DNA from: Wurfbainia villosa
Taxonomy: Eukaryota > Streptophyta > Magnoliopsida > Zingiberales > Zingiberaceae
Assembly: GCA_025175895.1 (NCBI GenBank)
Contig: CM046004.1
Coordinates: 51,201,359 to 51,265,358, forward strand
Direction of reading: 5' to 3'
DNA: 64,000 nt
Shown: positions 34,181 to 47,308 of the stretch, one piece after another
How positions within the stretch are numbered: position 1 is the first letter of the stretch
Layout of the letters: the number at the start of each line of letters is the position of its first letter
Made by a program: the position numbers and the translations under genes
The notes under the pieces: model-generated
Databases searched by the model: none
Told to the model about the DNA's origin: nothing
The model's input: only the letters and a program-made list of their open reading frames with translations

Positions 34181-35939
34181 TGTTAGTGAAAGCCCTAGAG
34201 CCAATCATATGATGATTGTTGTATGGACTTTATTGTATCATATTCCTATTTATAAAGGCATGGTTATTATATTTACTTGTATTGGTGCCAAATAACTAAA
34301 TATAATAATGTCCTTGAGTAGTAGGTTCTTATCTATATCAATCGATTGGTTGAATCGATAATGAGATGATATAGAGAACACTACTCTTAATCATTCCTAG
34401 TCGAGTATTAACATTCAGGGACAATGTTAATGCATAGAGACTAGCATGTAGGTCAACAAGATGACTTGATCTCACAAGTCATGGATATGAGATATCAAGT
34501 TGACACATGGGTATGCATTGGAGAATGTATACTGAATGACCCGCCATGAGAAAGTGTCATGGATCGTTATATGAGTGTCATATACTTTCTCATGTGGCTA
34601 TTAGTATGACTATTAGTCCTTAGACCTGAAGTCACCATGGTTCCCTACATAAGGAGTTGCATACTTTGGCTTCGTCAAACGTCACCCGTAAATGGGTGGA
34701 CTATAAAGGCGATTACTGGGTATGTAACGAATTATGCGGAGGGATGTGAGTGATGTAGATGGGATCTATCCCTCCCATATGACGGGGGTGACATCGATAT
34801 TCTTGATAGAGTGAGACCACGAAGTGCATGGCCATGCCCAAATGAGTCAATATGAGATATTGAGCTCATTTGATTAGAGTGAGTCTACTTGGAGTTCAAG
34901 ATTTAGATTGTACCGAGGATGACACGGTCTATGCCTCGATTGGTCAATCTAGATGTCATGGATAGAGGGACATTGTCACATATTGTGAGAGTCACAATTA
35001 GTAGTCACAAAGGTGATGTTGGAGCTCAACATTCTTGTAACTTGGGTAGCAATGATGTGTTGCTAGATACCGCTCATTGCTTATGTTCCTAAATCGGTTT
35101 AGGGACATTGCCAACGTTACAAGAACCTATAGGGTCACACACATAAGAGCAATTAGATGGAGATTAGGTTCATATGATGAACCATGAGGATTAGGTTCAT
35201 GGGATGAACCAAATTAGATTAAGAGTAATCCAAATTAGACTAATTGAGTTAGACTCAAGTTGATTCAAGTGTTGAATGAGTCTAATTGAGATTTGATTCA
35301 TCAAATCAATTTAAATTAATGAATAGAGATTCATTATATTAAATTGACTTGAGTCAAGTGGTTAGATTTGATCAACCATGGGAGATTAGAGGTCAAGTTT
35401 GACTTGACCAAATGCCATGTCATGATGATGACTAGGCATGGCCGGCCAATGATGATGCTCCACATCATCATTGACTTGGTCAATTAGTGCCACATCATGA
35501 GGGAGACCAAGGGTCATGGGAGTTACATGCATGCATGTAACTCCCTCCATGAAGTGGCCACCATTATGTGAGTGAAAATTCATTTTGGTGAGTAATCACT
35601 CATTACTTCATCTTCTTCCTTGGGAATTTTCCTCTCAAGCTCTCCCTCTCCTTCCTCTCTTTGGCCGAACCAACCAAGGAGTGCTAGCACACTCAAGGTT
35701 GAGTTTTCTTCCACCTATTGCTTGTGTGGATACCATAGAGGAGTGTGCACTTGCCACTCTCGAGTTGGATTAAGGGCATCGCATCAAGGGTAACATCCTT
35801 ATCTCTTAGTTCTAAGGCAGATTCAGAGGATTTTGTAAGCACATACATGTAATTAGTTTTAATACTTCTTCGCACGGATCCGTGGTCGACTTCCGGGTTT
35901 CCGCAACGCAAAAAGCTGCCATGCCCTAAAAGCCCAACA
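34181..35939 (+). repeat. 5' LTR of E2-3
   Basis: It begins TGTTAGTGAAAGCCCTAGAG and ends AAAGCCCAACA (1759 bp). TATAAAGG at 34251-34258 may be the promoter TATA box. The 3' partner is about 70 bp longer; part of the difference is a missing block near 35395 and another near 35770. Confidence 0.9.
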
Positions 35940-37541
35940 AAGGGTATCGAGCCACGCGCAAGCATGTATGTGTTTCGCTTTTGTATTTTTATATTAGATA
36001 TAAAAATTACAGATTTTTATGTTTCTGTAAATTTCTAATTTTATAGAATTTTGGGTATTTTTCTCGTAGAGTCAAGCAAACGAGTGTCGGGACACTCGTA
36101 GGCTTCAACCGCCGAGAAAAACTCTCCAATCGGCGAGTTCTCGCTTAGGTTTTTGGGACAGCGACTTAAGTCGCTGTAGGATCGCTTGTAGGACACTCGC
36201 AAGTTTATTTTCAGTAGGGCGCTGCCCCTATCCCCGAAAGGGGCCATGTCCCGCGATCGCTACTTAAAACCGCTTAGCGGACCGCTTTGAGAGATGACTC
36301 ATAAATTCGAAATAAATTAGGAAAAATTATAGAAATTTTCTGTAAAAATACATAATTTTGAATTATGTATGATTCTGGGATTGTCATGGCCCAATAACCC
36401 AATTGGATTGGATTATTTGTGTTGTCATTCATAATACTGCCTGCGTGCCGTTTTGTGGGTGTGCGTGTTGTAAAATGTTTGCGACTGCGTCGCACCTCTT
36501 CTTTAATATTCTAGTTGTAAATAGTTTTAGACTCGAATGTAACTCGAGTTTTGTATTTGTAATGTACAAAAATGGAGCGGTGGAAAGTCCACTTGAAGAC
36601 GAGCTTACGAGAAGGGTGACGACGACACATGGCGGTCAAAGGAAGCGCTTGGAGAAGCCGCTAGCCTTAGGTTGACCGTCCGATCTTCTCATTGGCTTGA
36701 GAAGATCGTAGTAGGGCCATGACTATATCACATTTAATTATATATATATATATATATGTTGATATATATATATTTAATTGATTTATGCTTGTATGTATGT
36801 GATGCATGCTAGTCCAAAAATTCTTGTATGTATATGATGCATGCTAGAATAATTAATGTATGTATATGATGCATGCTAATATAGGATAATAAAGGCCTAA
36901 ATGCGTATAAGATACACATTACGATTAGATTAGATCATAATCGAATCAACTCGAAAATGCCTACCGAGCCTTGATACCCATCACTACCTCGATCATTTGT
37001 TGTTGTTGAATCTGCCAAAGCAGAGCAACGCATATTATCTTGGTAGGGTGCGGAGGGACAATCTTGGTCCCGCCTATCACGACTCGGATTAGAGTAAGCT
37101 CAATTAGATTGAGCAAAACTAGTTAACTCAATTGGATCGAGTAGAACTATAGGCATATTCCAATCGTTGGAAAGATAGGTTAAGATCGCATTTACACTAA
37201 ATCTTTATTTAGCCAAAGCTAACTCAAGGTCTTTTGTAAATGTGGGTCTTAATCCTATAAACAAGAGTTGCATAGAGATGTAATCGTAATGTGTTACCCA
37301 CCGATCGCATTAAGTCTTGGGCGATTTAGCCAAAGCTAACTCAAGGCTTAGTATGATGTGGATCTTGTCCCACAAGAATTATAGCTAGTTTGTATGAATC
37401 TAGTAAATGTGGTTTGACCACATCCATAACTCGATTCTACAAAATTCCTATAATTTAGGGGAGCATCATTTGATTAAAGGCCTAATTAAATGATAAAAGG
37501 AATATGATATTAATTCTCTGCATTGTATGTTGTAGATTACT
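35940..37541 (+). other. E2-3 untranslated leader with decayed PBS
   Basis: The sequence just after the LTR, GGGTATCGAGCCACG (35942), is a damaged form of the TGGTATCAGAGCCACG primer site preserved in E2-2. The 1.6-kb leader has no convincing ORF. It carries a (TA)n run at 36739-36760 and three copies of a roughly 20-bp GTATGTATATGATGCATGCT unit (36794-36868). Confidence 0.75.
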
Positions 37542-40500
37542 ATGTCAAACAACACGAACACTCTCTTCTGCGATCTGTCGCTCTGAGAAGGACAAGCTCA
37601 ATGGAGCAAATTTCTGGACTGTACAGAACTCGAGAATTGTTCTCACCCAAGAAAGGAAGTCGTCGCCCCGGAGCAGCCATTCCGAGGCACCTCCTCGCCA
37701 TCGCCTCGAGTGACAAAGATGCTTACAAGAAGCATCAAGATGATGCATTAGATGTGATGTCTAATGCTCGCGACCATGAACTCGAGCTTCGTATAACAAC
37801 ATGAGTTCATGAATGCTTATGATATGGTTGGACATCTTCGCAACTATATCAAGGACAAGCTAGGCATGAGAGATATGAAGTCTCTAAGGCATTATTTGGG
37901 TCCAAAATGCAAGAAGGGACTCTGAGGTTCATATGTACTCAAGATGATTGGGCACGAGAAAACCTACAAAGGCCGATTCCCACTTGGCCAAGAGCCGCCA
38001 CTGACCTAATCTTGCAATCTTTGCCAAGAGCCTTCGATCAATTTGTCATGAATTATAACATGAATGAAATTGATAAGCCATTCAAATGCTCAAAGATGTT
38101 GAGAATCACGAGCTTAACCTTAAGAAGGGTAACTGACACCATTTTGATGGTGCAAGAAGAAAGGCAAGGGCAAGCCTAAAGGTAAGGGAAAGTCCCAAGC
38201 CAAGGGCAAAGGCAAAGAACTTAAACCCAAAGGAGGGGTAGCCAAGGAAGGGGCTTGCTTTTTCGCAAGGAAGCAGGACATCGAAGCGTGAATCGCAAGG
38301 CATACCGGAAGATCTTAAGAAGAAAAGAAGTGAGACTTCTACTTCGTATAAATGTTATAGAAGTCAATCTATCTATTTCTTCATCATGGGTATTAGATAC
38401 GGATGTGCATCTCACATTTGTAATGTGAAATAGCAAGGCATTGACAAAGGGCGAGGTGGACCTACGAGTAGGCAATGGAGCAAGGGTTGTCATCATTGTA
38501 GGAACTTATGATCTATCTCTGCCCTCTGGGCTTGTACTAGAATTAGAAGAATGTTGTTATGTGCCTGCTTTAACTAAGAACATCATTTCAGTTTCTTGTT
38601 TGGACAAGAAAGGGTTTTCATTTATAATAAAGAACAAATGTTGTTCAGTTTATTTAAATGATATGTTCTATTGTAGTGCACCTCTAATGAACGGACTCTA
38701 CTTTCTAGACTTAGAGAGCCCTATCTATAACATAAGTACCAAGAGGTTCAAGTCAAATGAGTTGAACCAAACCTATCTCTGGCATTGTCGCTTAGGTCAC
38801 ATAAATGAGAGTCGCTTATCTCAGCTCCATAAGGATGGGCTGCTAGACTCATTTGATTTTGAATCATATGAGACATGCGAGTCTTGCCTTTTAGGCAAGA
38901 TGACCAAGACTCCCTTTAGTGGACAGAGCGAAAGAGCAACAGATTTGTTAGGACTTATACATAGTGATGTATGTGGTCCTTTCAATGTTGCTGCTAGAGG
39001 TGGTTACAAGTACTTCATTACATTTACTGATGACTTCAGTAGATATGGTTATGTGTATCTTATGACACATAAATCTGAATCCTTTGAAAAGTTCAAAGAA
39101 TTCAAGAATGAAGTACAAAACCAGCTTGGCAAGAGTATTAAGATACTTGATCGATCGAGGTGGTGAATACCTTAGCCATGAGTTTCGTGACTATCTAGCC
39201 GAGTGTGGGATTCTATCCCAACTCACTCCTCCCGAACACCACAGTGGAATGGTGTATCCGAAAGGAGGAATCGTACCCTATTGGATATGGTACGATCTAT
39301 GATGAGTCACACAGATCTTCCTATATCCTTTTGGGGATATACTCTGGACACAGCAGCCTTTACCCTTAACCGTGTACCATCCAAGGCTATGGTAAAGACA
39401 CCATATACGATATGGACAAGGAAAAATCCCAAGATGTCTTTTATGAGGATTTGGGGTTGTGAGGCTTACGTTCGACGTCAAGTCTCGCATAAACGGGACC
39501 CAAATCCGATAGGTGCTATTTTGTTGGATATCCCAAGGAGACAAAGGGATATTATTTACATTCCAACAAGACAAAGTGTTTGTGGCAAAGACTGGGGTTT
39601 TTCTAGAAAGGGATTTTGTTTCTAGAAAAACTAGTGGGAGTACCTTCGATCTTGAAGAAATTCAAGATAAGGACTATAGCACTGAGGCCTTGATGGAGGT
39701 TGAACAGGAACCACAAAGTGTTGTGGGTGATGAGGTTGTTGCACAAAGAGTTGTGGAACAACCACCTGTTCAAGTAGACCTACCTCTTCGCAGGTCTGAT
39801 AGTGTACGCCGTCACCGAGAGATACTCATTTCTCTTGTCTGACCATGATGACGTTATGCTCATTGAGAATGAGCCTACCTCCTATCAGGAAGCTGTGATG
39901 AGCCCAGATTCTGAGAAATGGCTAGACGCCATGAGATCCGAGATGGAATCCATGTACACTAACCAAGTATGAACTTTGGTTGATCCACCTGAAGGGGTCA
40001 AACCCATTGGGTGTAAGTGGGTCTTTAGGAGAAAGACTGACATGGATGGACTTACGCATACCTATAAGGGCCGATTGGTGGCTAAAGGTTTCAAGCAAAT
40101 TCATGGTATTGACTATGATGAAACCTTTTCTCCAGTGGCGATGTTTAAGTCCATTCGGATCTTGCTTGCTATTGCAGCATACCACGATTATGAGATCTGG
40201 CAGATGGATGTCAAAACCGCGTTTCTGAATGGAAACTTACTCGAGGATGTGTACATGACACAACCTGAGAGTTTTGTAGATCCACAGCATACTGGGAAGG
40301 TATGGAAGCTGCAAAGGTCCATTTATGGGCTAAAGCAAGCTTCTCGGAGCTGGAATCTTCGATTCGATGATGCGATCAAACAGTTTGGTTTCATCAAGAA
40401 TGAAGATGAACCCTGTGTCTACAAGAGGGTTAATGGGAACACATTTGTGTTCCTTGATCGTATGTGGATGACATACTACTATTGGGAATGACATCCCTTC

Positions 40501-41290
40501 GCCATACCGTGAAGACTTGGTGGGACGTGCTTCTCAATGAAGGACTTAGTGAAGCACCGTATTCTAGGCATCAAGATCTATAGAGATAGATCTAAGAGAT
40601 TGCTTGGCCTAAGTCAGAGTACATACATTGACACGGTATTACTTCGGTTTGCCATGCAGAATTCCAAGAAAGGACTTCTACCGATGTCACATGGTGTGAG
40701 TCTTTCGAAGACTCAAAGTCCCTCTTCTAGAGAGGAGAGAGACCGCATGGATAAGATCCCTTACGCATCTGCTATAGGATCTATCATGTACGCCATGTTG
40801 TGTACTCGTCCTGATGTCTCGTATGCTTTGAGCATGACGAGTAGATACCAGTCAGATCCAGGTGAGCGTCACTGGATAGCAGTCAAGAATATTCTTAAGT
40901 ACTTGAGAAGGACTAAAGAATATTTCTTGATATTTGGAGGCGATGAGGAGCTAGTCAGAAGGGTTACAAATGATGCCAGCCTTCCAAACCGACTGTGATG
41001 ATTATAGATCGCAGTCAGGGTTCGTGTTTTGCTTGAATAGGTAGCACAGTGAGCTGGAAGAGTTCTAAGCAGGACACAGTTATTGATTCTACAACAGAGG
41101 CCGAATATATCGGTGCTTCCATCTCATTCGTGAGATTGTCGATCGCGGCGATGTGAAGATTTGCAGAGTACCCACAGAGGCTAACATCGCAGATCCTCGA
41201 CCAAGGCTTTGGCACGAAAAAGCATGATGGTCACACTAGGTCATTGGGTATTAGATACTACGGTGATTGGCACTAGTGCTAGTGGGAGAT
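37542..41290 (+). pseudogene. E2-3 gag-pol remnant and PPT
   Basis: Gag starts at the ATG at 37542 and is broken at once; its capsid and QSLPRAFDQFVMNYNMNE-like parts are in shifted frames. Protease to integrase is open from 38441 to 39166 (ALTKNIISVSCLDKKGFSF, LWHCRLGHINESRLSQLHKD, SDVCGPFNVAARGGYKYFIT). Integrase C-part and RT follow (39203-40491), with KWVFRRKTDMDG and MDVKTAFLNG. The YVDD region near 40455-40485 is frameshifted. RT ends near 40998 and RNase H is nearly deleted. The PPT GTGCTAGTGGGAGAT is at 41276-41290. Confidence 0.88.
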
Positions 41291-43122
41291 TGTTAGTGAA
41301 AGCTCCCAGAGCCAATCATATGATGATTGTTGTATGGACTTTATTGTATCATATTCCTATTTATAAAGGCATGGTTATTATATTTACTTGTATTGGTGCC
41401 AAATAACTAAATATAATAATGTCCTTGAGTAGTAGGTTCTTATCTATATCAATCGATTGGTTGAATCGATAATGAGATGATATAGAGAACACTACTCTTA
41501 ATCATTCCTAGTCAGTATTAACATTCGGGGACAATGTTAATGCATAGAGACTAGCATGTAGGTCAACAAGATGACTTGATCTCACAAGTCATGGATATGA
41601 GATATCAAGTTGACACATGGGTATGCATTGGAGAATGTATACTGAATGACCCGCCATGAGAAAGTGTCATGGATCGTTATATGAGTGTCATATACTTTCT
41701 CATGTGGCTATTAGTATGACTATTAGTCCTTAGACCTGAAGTCACCATGGTTCCCTACATAAGGAGTTGCATACTTTGGTTTCACAAACGCCACCCGTAA
41801 ATGGGTGGACTATAAAGGCGACATCGGGTATGTAAATCTAATTATGCGGAGGGATGTGAGTGATGTAGATGGGATCTATCCTCCCTATATGACGGGGTGA
41901 CATCGATATTCTTGATAGAGTGAGACCAATGGCGCATGGTTATGCCCAAATGAGTCAATATGAGATATTGAGCTCATTTGATTAGAGTGAGTCTACTAGG
42001 AGTTCAAGATTTAGATTGTACCGAGGATGACACGGTCTATGCCTCGATTGGTCAATCTAGATGTCAAGGATAGAGGGACATTGTCACATATAGTGAGAGT
42101 CACAATTAGTAGTCACAAAGGTGATGTTGGAGCTCAACATTCTTGTAACTTGGGTAGCAATGATGTGTTGCTAGAAACCGCTCATTGCTTATGTTCCTAA
42201 ATCGGTTTAGGGACATTGCCAACGTTACAAGAACCTATAGGGTCACACACATAAGAGCAATTAGATGGAGATTAGGTTCATATGATGAACCATGAGGATT
42301 AGGTTCATGGATGAACCAAATTGATTAAGAGTAATCCAAATTAGACTAATTGAGTTAGACTCAAGTCGATTCAAGTGTGAATGAGTCTAATTGAGATTTG
42401 ATTCATCAAATCAATTTAAATTAATGAATAGAGATTCAGTAGATTAAATTGACTTGAGTCCAGTGGTTAGATTTGATACACAATTGGAGATTAGAGGTCA
42501 AGTTTTACTTGACTTGAGAGGGCATTTGAAAGGTCAAGTTTGACTTGAACATATGCCATGTCATGATGATGACTAGTCATGGCCGGCCACTGATGTTGCT
42601 CCACATCATCATTGACTTGTCAATTAGTGCCACATCATGAGGGAGACCAAGGGTCATGGGAGTTACATGCATGCATGTAACTCCTCCATGAAGTGGCCGC
42701 CACCATTTGGGGGGTTATGTGAGTGAAAATTTATTTTGGTGAGTAATCACTCATTACTTCATCTTCTTCCTTGGGAATTTTCCTCTCAAGCTCTCCCTCT
42801 CCTTCCTCTCTTTGGCCGAACCAACCAAGGAGTGCTAGCACACTCAAGGTTGAGTTTTCTTCCACCTATTGCTTGTGTGGATACCATAGAGGAGTGTGCA
42901 CTTGACACTCTCGAGTTCCATGGACTTTGGACGAGCGGGATTTGCGAAGGGCATCGCATCAAGGGTAACATCCTTATCTCTTAGTTCTAAGGTAGATCTA
43001 GAGGATTTTGTAAGCACATACATGTAATTAGTTTTAATACTTCTTCGCACGGATCCGTGGCCGGGACTTCCGGGGTTTCCGCAACGCAAAAAGCGGTTTT
43101 TGCGGCCCGGAAAAGCCCAACA
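41291..43122 (+). repeat. 3' LTR of E2-3
   Basis: The 1832-bp LTR pairs with 34181-35939. It ends CCCAACA at the CTAAA TSD copy. Scattered substitutions and small indels relative to the 5' LTR show that the insertion is not recent. Confidence 0.9.
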
Positions 43123-44880
43123 CTAAAGACCCACTTACACCCAATGGGTTTGACCCCTTCAGGTGGATCAACCAAAGTCCATACTTGGTTGGTGTACATG
43201 GATTCCATCTCGGATCTCATGGCCTCTAGCCATTTCTCAGAATCTGGGCTCATCACAGCTTCCTGATAGGAGGTAGGCTCATTCTCAATGAGCATTACGT
43301 CATCATGGTCAGACAAGAGAAATGAGTATCCCTCAGGCTGACGACGTACCCTATCAGATCTGCGAAGAGGTAGGTCTACCTGAACAGGTGGTTGTTCCAC
43401 AACTCCTTGTACAACAACCTCATCACCCACAACACTTTGTAGTTCCTGTTCAACCTCCATCAAGGCCTCAGTGCTATAGTCCTTATCTTGAATTTTTTCA
43501 AGATCGAACGTACTCCCACTAGTTTTTCTAGAAACAAAATCCCTTTCTAGAAAAACCCCAGTCTTTGCCACAAACACTTTGTGCTGACTGGGAATGTAGA
43601 AGTAATATCCCTTTGTATCCTTGGGATATCCAACAAAATAGCACCTATCAGATTTGGGTCCCAGTTTGTCTGAGACTTGACGTCGAACGTAAGCCTCACA
43701 ACCCCAAATCCTCATGAAAGACATCTTGGGATTTCTCCCTGTCTATATCGTATATGATGTCTTTATGACAACCTTGGATGGTACATGGTTAAGGGTAAAG
43801 GCTGCTGTGTCTAGAGCATATCCCCAAAAGGATATAGAAAGATCTGTGTGACTCATCATAGATCGTACCATATCTAATAGGGTACGATTCCTCCTTTCGG
43901 ATACACCATTCCACTGTGGTGTTCCAGGAGGAGTGAGTTGGGATAGAATCCCACACTCAGCTAGATAGTCACGAAACTCATGGCTAAGGTATTCACCACC
44001 TCGATCTGATCGAAGTATCTTAATACTCTTGCCAAGCTGGTTTTGTACTTCATTCTTAAATTCTTTGAACTTTTCAAAGGATTCTGATTTATGTGTCATA
44101 AGATACACATAACCATATCTACTGAAGTCATCAGTAAATGTAATGAAGTACCTGTAACCACCTCTAGCAGCAACATTGAAAGGACCACATACATCACTAT
44201 GTATAAGTTCTAACAAATCGCTGCTCTTCTTCACGTGGTCCACTAAAGGGAGTCTTGGTCATCTTGCCTAAAAGGCAAGACTCGCATGTCTCATATGATT
44301 CAAAATCAAATGAGTCTAGCAACCCATCCTTATGGAGATGAGATAAGCGACTCTCATTTATGTGACCTAAGCGACAATGCTAGAGATATGTTTGGTTCAA
44401 CTCATTTGACTTGAACCTCTTGGTACTTATGTTATAGATAGGGCTCTCTAAGTCTAGAAAGTAGAGTCCGTTCATTAGAGGTGAACTACAATAGAACATA
44501 TCATTTAAATAAACTGAACAACATTTGTTCTTTATTATAAATGAAAATCCTTTCTTGTCCAAACAAGAAACTGAAATGATGTTCTTAGTTAAGGCAGACA
44601 CATAACAACATTCATCTAATTCTAGTACAAGCCCAAAGGGCAGAGATAGATCATAAGTTCCTACAGCAACAGCAGCAACCCTTGCTCCATTGCCTACTCG
44701 TAGGTCCACCTCGCCCTTTGTCAATGCCCTGCTATTTCTCAGCGCCTGCACATTGGTACAAATGTGAGATGCACATCCGGTATCTAATACCCATGATGAA
44801 GAAATAGATAGATTGACTTCTATAACATTTATACACAGTAGAAGTCTCACTTCTCTTCTTCTTAAGATCTTCGGTATGCT
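43123..44880 (-). pseudogene. E2-2 pol, protease to first part of RT
   Basis: On the minus strand the protease region (44850-44380) reads SSSWVLDTGCASHICTNVQA, with the D-T-G triad intact. Integrase follows (44243-43743) with FITFTDDFSRYGYVYLMTHK and RSDRGGEYLSHEFRDYL. The integrase end and RT start (43724-43123) include SFMRIWGCEAYVRRQVSDKL and run to GCKWVF, where E2-3 is inserted. Frames are broken near 44380-44243 and near 43740. The protein beyond GCKWVF continues at 34175. Confidence 0.88.
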
Positions 44881-44933
44881 TTGCGATTCACGCTTCGAGT
44901 GTCGCTTCCTTGCGGTGGAAGCAAGCCCCTTCC

Positions 44934-45657
44934 TTAGCCTACCCCTCCTTTGGGTTTAAGTTCTTTGCCTTTGCCCTTGGCAGGACTTTCCCTTACCTTT
45001 AGGCTTGCCCTTGCCTTTCTTTTTTGCACCATCAAAATGGTGTGATTTTCCCTTCTTAAGGTTAAGCTCGTAGTTCTCAACATCTTTGAGCATCTCGAGC
45101 AATGGCTTATCAATTTCATTCATATTGTAATTCATGAAAAATTGATTGTAGGCTTGTGGAAAAGATTGCAAGATCAGGTCAGTGGCCAGCTCTTGGTCAA
45201 GTGGGAATCCCAGCCTTTGTAAGTTTTCTACGTACCCAATCATCTTGAGTACATATGGACCTACGGGAGTCCCATCTTGCATTTTGGACCTAAATAATGC
45301 CTTAGAGACATCATATCTCTCATGCCTTGCTTGTCCTTGATATAGTTGACGAAGATATCCAACCATATCATAAGCATTCATGAACTCGTGTTGCTTCTGA
45401 AGCTCAGAGTTCATGGTCGCGAGCATTAGACATGACACATCTAATGCATCATCTTGATGCTTCTTGTAAGCATCTTTGTCAGCTCGCGAGGCAGCGACAG
45501 GAGGTGCCTCTGGAATGGGCTGCTCCAGGACTTACAACTTCCTTTCTTGGGTGAGAACAATTCTCAGGTTCCTGTACCAGTCCAGGAAATTTGCTCCATT
45601 AAGCTTGTCCTTCTCAAGGACAAAACGCAGAGAGAGAGTGTTCATGTTTGTCGACAT
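44934..45657 (-). pseudogene. E2-2 gag remnant
   Basis: The minus-strand start MSTNMNTLSLRFVLEKDKLN (45657) is followed by FLDWYRNLRIVLTQERK, a classic copia Gag opening. After a frame break near 45540 the capsid part is open from 45438 to 44956, ending in a Lys/Gly-rich KGKGKPKGKGK tail. The zinc knuckle expected next (about 44930-44880) is eroded. Confidence 0.87.
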
Positions 45658-47308
45658 AGTAATCTACAACATACAATGCAGAGAATTAATATCATATTCT
45701 TTTTATCATTTAATTAGGCTTTTAATCAAATGATACTCCCACTAAATTATAGGAATTTTGTAGAATCAAGTTATGGATGTGGTCAAACCACATTACTAGA
45801 TTCATACAAACTAGTTATAATTCTTGCGGGACAAGATCCACTTCATACTAAGCCTTGAGTTAGCTTTGGTTAAATTGCCCAAGACTTAGTACGATCGGTG
45901 GGTAACACATTACCGATTACATCTCTATGCAACTCTTGTTTATAGGATCAAGACCCACATTTACAAAAGACCTTGAGTTAGCTTTGGCTAAATCACCCAA
46001 GATTTAGTGTAAATGCGATCTTATCCTATCTTTCCAACGGTTGGAATATACCTATAGTTCTACTCGATCCAATTGAGTTAACTAGTTTTGCTCAATCTAA
46101 TTGAGCTTACTCTAACCCAAGCGTGATAGGCGGAACCAAGATTGTCCCTCCGCACCCTACCAAGATAATATGCGTTGCTCTGCTTTGGCAGATTCAACAA
46201 CAACAAATGATCGAGGTAGTGATGGGTATCAAGGCTCGGTAGGCATTTTCGAGTTGATTCAATTATGATTTAATCTAATCGAAATGTGTATCTTATACGC
46301 ATTTAGGCCTTTATTATCCTATATTAGCATGCATCACATACATACAATCATTATTCTAGCATGCATCATATACATACAAGAAAATTATTCTAGCATGCAT
46401 CATATATCATATACATACAAGCATTATTCTACTAGCATGCATCACATACATACAAGCAAAATCAATTATATATATATATATATATATATAATTATATGTG
46501 ATGTAGTCATGGCCCTACTACGATCTTCTCAAGCCAATGAGAAGATCGAACGGTCAACCTAAGGCTAACGGCTTCTCCAAGCGCTTCCTTTGACCGCCAT
46601 GTGTCGTCGTCACCCTTCTCGTAACCTCGTCTTCAAGTGAACTTTCCACCGCTCCATTTTGTACATTAAAAATATGAAACTCGAGTTACATTCGAGTCTA
46701 AAACTATTTACAACTAGAATATCAAAAGAAGAGGTACGATGCGTAGGTCGCATACACTATACCACACGCACAACCACAAAAACGGTACGCAGGCCGTATT
46801 ATGAATTACAATACATCATCCAATCAAATTGGGGTTATTGGGCCATGAAAATCACAGAATTATACATAATTCTAAATTATATATTTTTACAGAAAATTTA
46901 TATAATTTTTCCTATTTTTTTTTTTTAATTTTATGAGTCACCTCTCCGTAACGGTCCCGCTAAGCGGTTTCCGAGCGCGATCGCGAGACAATGCCCCTTT
47001 CGGGGATAGGGCCAGCGCCCATACTCACAAAATAAACTTTGCGAGTGTCCCTACAATGATCTTACAGTGACTTAAGTCACTGTCCCAAAAACCTAAAGCG
47101 AGAACTCGCCGTTTCGGAGAGTTTTTCTCGACGGTTGAAGCCTACAAGTGTCCCAACACTCGTTGCTTCGATTCTTCGAGAAAAATACCCAAAAATTCTA
47201 TAAAAATAGGAAATTTACAGAAACATATAAATTTATAATTTTTTATATCTAATACAAAAATTACAAAAACAAAACACATACATGCTTCGCACGTGGCTCT
47301 GATACCAC
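45658..47308 (-). other. E2-2 untranslated leader and PBS
   Basis: The minus-strand PBS TGGTATCAGAGCCACG (47307-47292) starts just inside the 5' LTR. The leader contains copies of a roughly 20-bp unit around TAGCATGCATCATATACATA and a (TA)n run near 46470-46490, mirroring the E2-3 leader. No supported ORF is present. Confidence 0.8.

Larger units (their letters stand above)
34181..43122 (+). mobile_element. E2-3: complete-length Ty1/copia element nested in E2-2, opposite orientation
   Basis: LTRs at 34181-35939 and 41291-43122 are flanked by the TSD CTAAA (34176-34180 and 43123-43127). A decayed PBS, a gag-pol remnant (37542-41290) and a PPT precede the 3' LTR. The length is 8942 bp. It belongs to the same family as its host E2-2 but points the other way, creating long inverted repeats. 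It split the E2-2 RT codons just after CKWVF. Confidence 0.93.

Noticed and set aside
46284..46562. ORF rich in His/Ile/Tyr
   Set aside because: It arises from CATGCATCATATACATACA repeats in the E2-2 leader.
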